From contig CAITSL010000031.1 of assembly GCA_903895055.1 (NCBI GenBank), positions 1 through 9,679 of the forward strand: a stretch of DNA of 9,679 nt, written 5' to 3'. Source of the stretch: an uncultured bacterium. GTDB lineage: Bacteria > Patescibacteriota > Minisyncoccia > Phycocordibacterales > UBA9973. The notes below the pieces were generated by a model, which searched no databases, was not told the DNA's origin, and saw only the letters and a program-made list of their open reading frames with translations. Positions 4,983 through 9,679 of this stretch are shown here, piece by piece. The position numbers and the translations under genes are program-made. The stretch's first letter is position 1; each line of letters begins with the position of its first letter.

Positions 4983-7610
4983 ATGAACCTTCTGAGATAT
5001 ACTTTTAGGGGAAAGGAGAAAGATGAAGAAAAACTAAACTCTATCAAAAAAGAGCTCTTTTTGAAGCTCTCCAAATTTTCAAAGAATGAACCAGCTTTTT
5101 CTCTAAAAGAATTGAATTCAAAAGAAACAGGTCTCTTTCCGGAAGAAGCAAAAAACCGCATAAAAACTTTTGGCTACAACATTATTGCGGATGAAAAAAA
5201 GACCAACCATTTTTTAAAACTGTTAAAAATAATGAAAGATCCGCTTAATTTATTGCTTTCCGCTCTGGCGGTGGTGTCTCTTTTGACCGGTGATGTGACT
5301 GCTTTTTCAATAATTATTTTAATGGTGCTACTTTCTATAATGTTGAATTTTTATCAGGAAACAAAAGCATCCATCGCTGCGGATAAATTAAAAGCGATTA
5401 TTCATACCAAAACGGTGGTCATTCGAGCAGGTGAAAAAGTTGAAATTCTATCTAGGGAAGTAGTTCCCGGAGATATCGTGGAACTTTATTCCGGGACAAT
5501 TATTCCGGGCGACATCCGCTTGATTTCTTCCAAAGATCTATTCATTAATCAAGCGATGTTGACCGGCGAATCAATGCCGGTTGAAAAACATGTACTGGAA
5601 AAAGATTTTGAAAATAAAAATTTGATAGATTTATGCAATTTATGTTTCTTTGGCACGAGTGTGGAATCCGGAGTAGCGACGGCCGTGGTTATCAATACCG
5701 GGAAGAATACTTACTTAGGCAGTATTGCTTATGATATGGAAAGTGGCGAGCATGTTTCCGATTTCAATAAAGAATTGAAAAAGTTTGTTATGCTCATGCT
5801 CAAGTTTATTGCGGTGATGGTGCCGGCGGTTTTTCTCCTGAACGGAATTTTTAAGGGAAATTGGTTTGAAGCTTTTTTATTTGCAGTCGCAGTTGCCGTA
5901 GGCGTGGCGCCGGAAATGATTCCGACTATTGTGGCGGTGAATTTATCAAAAGGAGCCCTTATCTTGTCCAAGAATAAAGTAATTGTAAAACATTTAGATG
6001 CGATCGAAAATTTGGGAGTAATGGATATTTTATGTACCGATAAAACCGGTACTCTTACCGAAGGCAGAATCGTGCTCGAAAAATATTTAGACATAAACGG
6101 CAAAGTAAACGAGGCTTCGATTCATTACGCATATCTTAACAGTTTTTTCCAGACTGGAATGAACGATATCATGGATAAAGCGATTCTAACGCACGAGGAA
6201 GCAAAAGAAAAACTTTCCATTAAGGATTTTAAGAAAATCGACGAATTACCGTTTGATTTCGAACGCAGATGCATGTCGGTGATTGTTTCAGACGAGAAAA
6301 GCAGGCATCTGCTTGTTTCGAAAGGCGCAGTGGAAGAAGTGGTAGCCAAATGCACGAATGTCCTTATAGACGGCAAGACTGTCTCAATGAAAGACTTCAG
6401 TGAGGACAGAAAATTATCTCTGGAAGAAGAGTTGAATAAAGAAGGGTTTCGAGTGATTGCTGTCGCCTATAAGGAGATTGACCCAAATCAAAAAGTTTTT
6501 GCCAATGAGGACGAAAAAGAGCTTGTTTTAGTGGGTTTTTTGGCCTTTTTTGACCCTCCGAAAAAAACTGTGGCCGAAACCATCAAAGATTTGGAAGAAT
6601 TGGGGGTAACAGTGAAAATCTTGACGGGAGACAATGAATTTGTCACCGAAAAAATCTGCAAGGACGTAGGACTTCAATTTAATGAGATACTTCTGGGGAA
6701 AGATATCGAAAAAATGAGCGAGGAGGAACTTTCGGAAAAAATAAAAAATATTTCTGTTTTTGCCAAACTTTCTCCTTATGATAAAGAGAAAATAATAAAA
6801 AGTTTGAGGAAAGGAGGTCACATTGTCGGATTTTTGGGTGATGGCATTAATGACTCTCTTTCTCTGATTGCGGCGGACGTCGGCATCTCGGTGGATACGG
6901 CGGCGGATATTGCTAAAGAATCTTCCGATCTCATTTTGCTCGAAAAAAGTTTAATGGTGTTGAAAGATGGGATCAAAGAAGGGAGAAGAATTTTCGACAA
7001 CATTATCAAGTACATCAAAATGGCAGCGAGTTCTAATTTCGGCAATATGTTTTCCGTGGTGGGTGGGAGTATTTTCTTGCCCTTTTTACCGATGTTGCCT
7101 ATTCAAATCTTGGCGAACAATATGCTGTATGATTTTTCTCAAATGACGATTCCCTCCGACAATGTGGACGAAGAGCGACTACTGAAACCAAAAAAATGGA
7201 ATTTTAAAAACATCAAAAAGTTTATTTTATTTTTCGGTCCGATCAGTTCCTTGTTTGACTATGCGACTTTCGCTGTGATGATTTTTGTCTTTCATGCTTG
7301 GAATAATCCGGCGCTCTTTCATACCGGCTGGTTTGTGGAATCCTTGCTTACTCAGACTCTGATCGTGCATATTATTCGAACCGCGAAGATTCCATTTTTC
7401 CAAAGTTGGGCCTCGAAGCCTTTAATAATTTCCACTCTCTGTGTGATCGCAGTCGGAATCTTCTTGCCGTTCTCGCCATTTGCTAAAGCTTTTCAATTCT
7501 TGCCGTTGCCACCGCTATACTTTGTCCTCCTCTTCGTTGGACTCTTGTTTTACTTCATCATCACTCAGCTTCTTAAAACCTGGTTTATCAAAAAATACGA
7601 GTGGATTTAA
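4983..7610 (+). CDS. mgtA: Magnesium-transporting P-type ATPase (P3B, MgtA/MgtB type)
   Basis: 875 residues, close to the approximately 900 of enterobacterial MgtA. Domains in order: N-terminal cytoplasmic part and M1-M2 (to about 125), actuator with TGES (194-197), M3-M4 with PEMIP (310-314, the ion-binding break in M4), phosphorylation site DKTGT with Asp353, nucleotide domain with FERRCMSVIV (427-435 region) and KGAVEEVV (447-454), P-domain TGDN (548-551) and GDGIND (619-624), then M5-M10 (about 675-870). KYIKMAASSNFGNMFSVV (676-693), FLPMLPIQIL and MLYDFSQMTIPSDNVD (714-729) are specific to the Mg2+ importer branch. The pump drives Mg2+ into the cytoplasm using ATP. An oddity is SLSL after GDGIND where APAL is usual. 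It lies 14 bases after the 41-residue ORF and probably shares its transcript and hairpin leader. No good Shine-Dalgarno; AGG overlapping the upstream TAG is 13 bases away. Confidence 0.94.
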   Translation: MNLLRYTFRGKEKDEEKLNSIKKELFLKLSKFSKNEPAFSLKELNSKETGLFPEEAKNRIKTFGYNIIADEKKTNHFLKLLKIMKDPLNLLLSALAVVSLLTGDVTAFSIIILMVLLSIMLNFYQETKASIAADKLKAIIHTKTVVIRAGEKVEILSREVVPGDIVELYSGTIIPGDIRLISSKDLFINQAMLTGESMPVEKHVLEKDFENKNLIDLCNLCFFGTSVESGVATAVVINTGKNTYLGSIAYDMESGEHVSDFNKELKKFVMLMLKFIAVMVPAVFLLNGIFKGNWFEAFLFAVAVAVGVAPEMIPTIVAVNLSKGALILSKNKVIVKHLDAIENLGVMDILCTDKTGTLTEGRIVLEKYLDINGKVNEASIHYAYLNSFFQTGMNDIMDKAILTHEEAKEKLSIKDFKKIDELPFDFERRCMSVIVSDEKSRHLLVSKGAVEEVVAKCTNVLIDGKTVSMKDFSEDRKLSLEEELNKEGFRVIAVAYKEIDPNQKVFANEDEKELVLVGFLAFFDPPKKTVAETIKDLEELGVTVKILTGDNEFVTEKICKDVGLQFNEILLGKDIEKMSEEELSEKIKNISVFAKLSPYDKEKIIKSLRKGGHIVGFLGDGINDSLSLIAADVGISVDTAADIAKESSDLILLEKSLMVLKDGIKEGRRIFDNIIKYIKMAASSNFGNMFSVVGGSIFLPFLPMLPIQILANNMLYDFSQMTIPSDNVDEERLLKPKKWNFKNIKKFILFFGPISSLFDYATFAVMIFVFHAWNNPALFHTGWFVESLLTQTLIVHIIRTAKIPFFQSWASKPLIISTLCVIAVGIFLPFSPFAKAFQFLPLPPLYFVLLFVGLLFYFIITQLLKTWFIKKYEWI

Positions 7611-7619
7611 ATTTTTTTC

Positions 7620-7648
7620 TTGTTATTTTTTGAGAAATATGTTAAAGT
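7620..7648 (+). promoter_or_regulatory. Possible promoter upstream of typA
   Basis: TTGTTA (7620-7625) and TAAAGT (7643-7648) are 17 bases apart, and TGT directly precedes the -10 as in extended promoters. The predicted start is near 7655, so the leader would include the hairpin at 7663-7676. Each hexamer has two mismatches to consensus, so this is moderate evidence. Confidence 0.4.
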
Positions 7649-7662
7649 AAAAAAACTAAAAC

Positions 7663-7681
7663 AAGCCCGCAGGCTTTTTTT
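7663..7681 (+). terminator. Intrinsic terminator or attenuator between mgtA and typA
   Basis: AAGCC (7663-7667) pairs with GGCTT (7672-7676) around a CGCA loop and runs into seven T (7675-7681). It ends 16 bases before the typA ATG. It can terminate the mgtA transcript; if the promoter at 7620-7648 is used, it lies inside the typA leader and would act as an attenuator. The 5-bp stem is short, so efficiency is uncertain. Confidence 0.6.
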
Positions 7682-7697
7682 GATTAAGTTAAACATT

Positions 7698-9548
7698 ATG
7701 GAAATCAGAAACATTGCAATTATCGCGCATGTGGACCACGGCAAGACAAAACTCACCGATTCTTTGATGAAGCAAAATGGCGGATTAGCGGAAGGAGCAT
7801 CTATGGATTCCAATGATTTGGAAAAAGAGCGAGGCATTACCATTTACTCCAAAAATACTTCTATCTATTATCCTTCGAAAGACTCAGGACGTCCCGCAAC
7901 CAAGATAAATATTGTGGATACTCCGGGGCACGCAGACTTTGGTTCTGAGGTGGAACGAGTGTTACGAGCTATTGACTCGGTGCTTCTCTTGGTGGACGCG
8001 GTAGAGGGTCCTATGCCTCAAACTCGCTTTGTGCTCAAAAAGTCCTTGGAATTGGGTTTAAAACCGATTGTGGTCATCAATAAAATAGACAAAAAAGCAG
8101 CCGATCCGCACCGGACGCACGAAGAAGTTTTGGATTTATTTTTTGAACTAGGTGCGACTGAAGAGCAAGCTAATTTTGAAACGGTTTACGCTATCGGACG
8201 CGAAGGCATTGCTAAGAGAAATTTGAGTGATCAATCAGATAATTTGAACCCACTCCTTGATATGATTTTGGAAAAAGTTCCCTCAGCTTCCGGTCGGGAG
8301 AAAGACAAAATGTCCGCACAGGTTTTCAATTTAGGTTATGACAATTTTCTAGGGAGATTGGCGGTAGCTAGAATTTATTCCGGAGAAATGATCTCTGGCA
8401 GTAAAATTTTTATCAAAGGCCTGTCCGCCGAGGCGGAAGAAAATACCCGATCCGGCAAAATCACCAAACTTTTTAGTTTTGAAGGAATCAATCGGAAAGA
8501 GGTGGAGAAAGCCACTTCCGGCGACATTGTTCTTTTGGCTGGTATTCCCGATATTTATATTGGGGAGACTATTTGCCAGGATGAGTCTGTAGAGCCCTTA
8601 CCTCATATCGCGATCGATGAGCCGACGATATCACTCAATTTTTTAGTGAACGATTCTCCTTTTGCGGGTCGTGAAGGAAAATTTGTTACTTCAAGACAAA
8701 TCAAAGAAAGATTGGAAAAAGAATTGGAAATGAATGTGGGGCTCAAAGTAGACTTTTCTCCGGCTGAAGGGGAAGGAAAATTGGGTCCCAGTTTTTTTAA
8801 AGTTTATGGCCGAGGAGAATTGCATATTGCGATACTACTGGAAAATATGCGCCGAGAAGGATTTGAAATGCAAGTTTCCCAACCGGAAGTAATTATCAAA
8901 GAAGAGAATGGTCAAAAAATGGAGCCATATGAAGAATTGATCATTGATGTTCCGAATGTTTCATCCGGTACTGTTATAGAGAAAATCGGAAAGCGAAGAG
9001 GAATAATGAAAGACATGAGTGAAAAAGAAGGAATTTCAAGAATCGTTTTTGAGGTGCCGACTAGAGGGATTCTTGGGTATCGAGGAGAATTTATTGTGGA
9101 TACTAAGGGCGAGGGAATAATGTCTTCTCGAGTTCTGGGCTTTAAAGAGCATGCTGGTGAAATAAAGAAAAAAGAATACGGATCAATGACTTCCATGGTC
9201 TCAGGGAAAGCGGTGGCCTTTGCTCTTGCAAATCTACAAGAACGTGGTATACTATATATAGGGCATGGGACAGAAGTATATGAGGGGCAAGTTATAGGTA
9301 ATGTCTTAAAGGGGACGGAAATGTCAGTCAATCCGACCAAAGGAAAACAGCTTACCAATATGCGTGCCTCAGGAACCGACGAAGCGACTGTCTTATATCC
9401 AGCATTTACCCTAAATATTGAACGGGGATTAGAAGTAATGAATCATGATGAATACTTAGAAATTACTCCCAAGAGTGTTCGGCTTCGAAAAAAGTATTTA
9501 ACCGAGCTTGATCGGGTGAGAATGAGTCGAATAGAGAATAATACTTAG
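7698..9548 (+). CDS. typA: Translational GTPase TypA/BipA
   Basis: 616 residues from ATG at 7698, close to the family's 605-615. The reading frame is open further upstream to a TTG at 7620, but those 26 codons cross the hairpin and lack family similarity, while [17 protein letters not shown] is the normal N-terminus. GTPase motifs: G1 AHVDHGKT (10-17), G2 region EKERGITI (42-49), G3 DTPGH (74-78), G4 NKID (128-131). An EF-Tu-like domain 2, EF-G-like domains III and V, and the TypA-specific C-terminal domain follow, with [14 protein letters not shown] and [15 protein letters not shown] near the end. TypA binds the ribosome like EF-G, GTP-dependently, and supports 50S assembly and growth at low temperature or under stress. 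Lys18 follows the G1 Thr where Thr is usual. No Shine-Dalgarno before the start. Confidence 0.97.
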   Translation: MEIRNIAIIAHVDHGKTKLTDSLMKQNGGLAEGASMDSNDLEKERGITIYSKNTSIYYPSKDSGRPATKINIVDTPGHADFGSEVERVLRAIDSVLLLVDAVEGPMPQTRFVLKKSLELGLKPIVVINKIDKKAADPHRTHEEVLDLFFELGATEEQANFETVYAIGREGIAKRNLSDQSDNLNPLLDMILEKVPSASGREKDKMSAQVFNLGYDNFLGRLAVARIYSGEMISGSKIFIKGLSAEAEENTRSGKITKLFSFEGINRKEVEKATSGDIVLLAGIPDIYIGETICQDESVEPLPHIAIDEPTISLNFLVNDSPFAGREGKFVTSRQIKERLEKELEMNVGLKVDFSPAEGEGKLGPSFFKVYGRGELHIAILLENMRREGFEMQVSQPEVIIKEENGQKMEPYEELIIDVPNVSSGTVIEKIGKRRGIMKDMSEKEGISRIVFEVPTRGILGYRGEFIVDTKGEGIMSSRVLGFKEHAGEIKKKEYGSMTSMVSGKAVAFALANLQERGILYIGHGTEVYEGQVIGNVLKGTEMSVNPTKGKQLTNMRASGTDEATVLYPAFTLNIERGLEVMNHDEYLEITPKSVRLRKKYLTELDRVRMSRIENNT

Positions 9549-9566
9549 TTTACCTTGCATATTTAT

Positions 9567-9594
9567 TTGACATCAGGCAAGCATTATGTATAAT
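9567..9594 (+). promoter_or_regulatory. Near-perfect sigma-70 promoter for the gene at the window's end
   Basis: TTGACA (9567-9572), 16-bp spacer, TATAAT (9589-9594): both hexamers match the consensus exactly. The predicted start is near 9601, giving a leader of about 37 nt made almost only of A and T. A short inverted repeat CTTGC/GCAAG (9554-9558 with 9577-9581) straddles the -35 and could be an operator, or chance. Confidence 0.85.
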
Positions 9595-9637
9595 GGATAG
9601 ATATAAACAAAAATTATTATTAATAAATAAAAAAATT

Positions 9638-9679
9638 ATGTCAACAATCACATTTAAACCAAAACAAGTCACCAAAAAA
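9638..9679 (+). CDS. N-terminal start of an unidentified protein (partial, runs off the window)
   Basis: ATG at 9638 opens a frame of 14 codons, MSTITFKPKQVTKK, with no stop before the window ends. It follows a consensus promoter by about 37 nt, so it is very likely a real, well-expressed gene. The peptide faintly recalls starts of sigma-like helix-turn-helix regulators in Patescibacteria, but that is memory of style only and 14 residues do not allow assignment. Confidence 0.6.
   Translation, partial: MSTITFKPKQVTKK

Noticed and set aside
7620..7697. Upstream extension of typA from a TTG at 7620
   Set aside because: The extra 26 codons run through the promoter-like and hairpin region, and the ATG at 7698 gives the standard TypA N-terminus and length.
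8912..9358. 148-residue - strand ORF opposite typA
   Set aside because: It is antisense to the conserved C-terminal half of TypA, has low-complexity Ser/Pro/Ile composition and no promoter, so it is a shadow ORF.
1..9679. UGA reassignment, since no gene here ends in TGA
   Set aside because: Eight stops are too few to judge, and all long ORFs read full length with the standard code without internal TGA codons, so a UGA-as-Gly code is not supported.
1..9679. CRISPR arrays, tRNA or rRNA genes, insertion sequences, phage genes
   Set aside because: No regularly spaced repeats, cloverleaf-like segments, transposase or phage genes, or terminal inverted repeats were seen; intergenic gaps are all below about 130 bases apart from the space containing the small ORF.

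Overview
The window is an AT-rich, gene-dense bacterial segment. All recognisable genes lie on the + strand with short intergenic gaps. The gene content and style (short AT-only leaders, no clear Shine-Dalgarno sequences, a streamlined cold-shock protein, an RnfD-like/ferredoxin-reductase fusion) suggest a member of the Candidate Phyla Radiation (Patescibacteria). That placement is an inference from style and remembered family features, because no rRNA or other phylogenetic marker is present. All ORFs read through with the standard code. The eight visible stops are three TAA and five TAG, with no TGA.

Layout. (1) Positions 1-1612: the last codons of an upstream gene that looks like an ApbE-type FAD:protein FMN transferase, then, after one base, a membrane RnfD/NqrB-like protein fused to a cytoplasmic FAD/NAD(P) ferredoxin-reductase module. 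Together they suggest a flavin-based electron-transfer module moving electrons from NAD(P)H into or across the membrane. (2) Positions 1618-2526: a strong extended -10 element placed so that transcription would begin at or next to the GTG of a membrane-anchored C39-like cysteine peptidase. (3) Positions 2568-4409: a glutamine-dependent asparagine synthase. (4) Positions 4416-4752: a monocistronic cold-shock gene with its own promoter, a structured leader of about 70 nt and a very clear intrinsic terminator. (5) Positions 4769-7610: a promoter, a leader with two tandem perfect hairpins, an unrecognised 41-residue very basic protein, and a P-type ATPase of the MgtA magnesium-import type. (6) Positions 7620-9548: a terminator-like hairpin, possibly an attenuator, and the ribosome-associated GTPase TypA/BipA. 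(7) Positions 9567-9679: a near-perfect sigma-70 promoter and the first 14 codons of a gene that runs off the end.

The later genes share a loose theme of translation and ribosome homeostasis under stress: cold-shock protein, Mg2+ uptake, TypA and a tiny cationic protein. The first part is surface and redox related. The best candidates for something undescribed are the 41-residue basic ORF with its two-hairpin leader ahead of the Mg2+ pump, and the redox fusion, which lacks a recognisable covalent-FMN site although it sits directly behind a probable flavin transferase. All eight visible starts lack a usable Shine-Dalgarno, and the peptidase mRNA appears to be leaderless.
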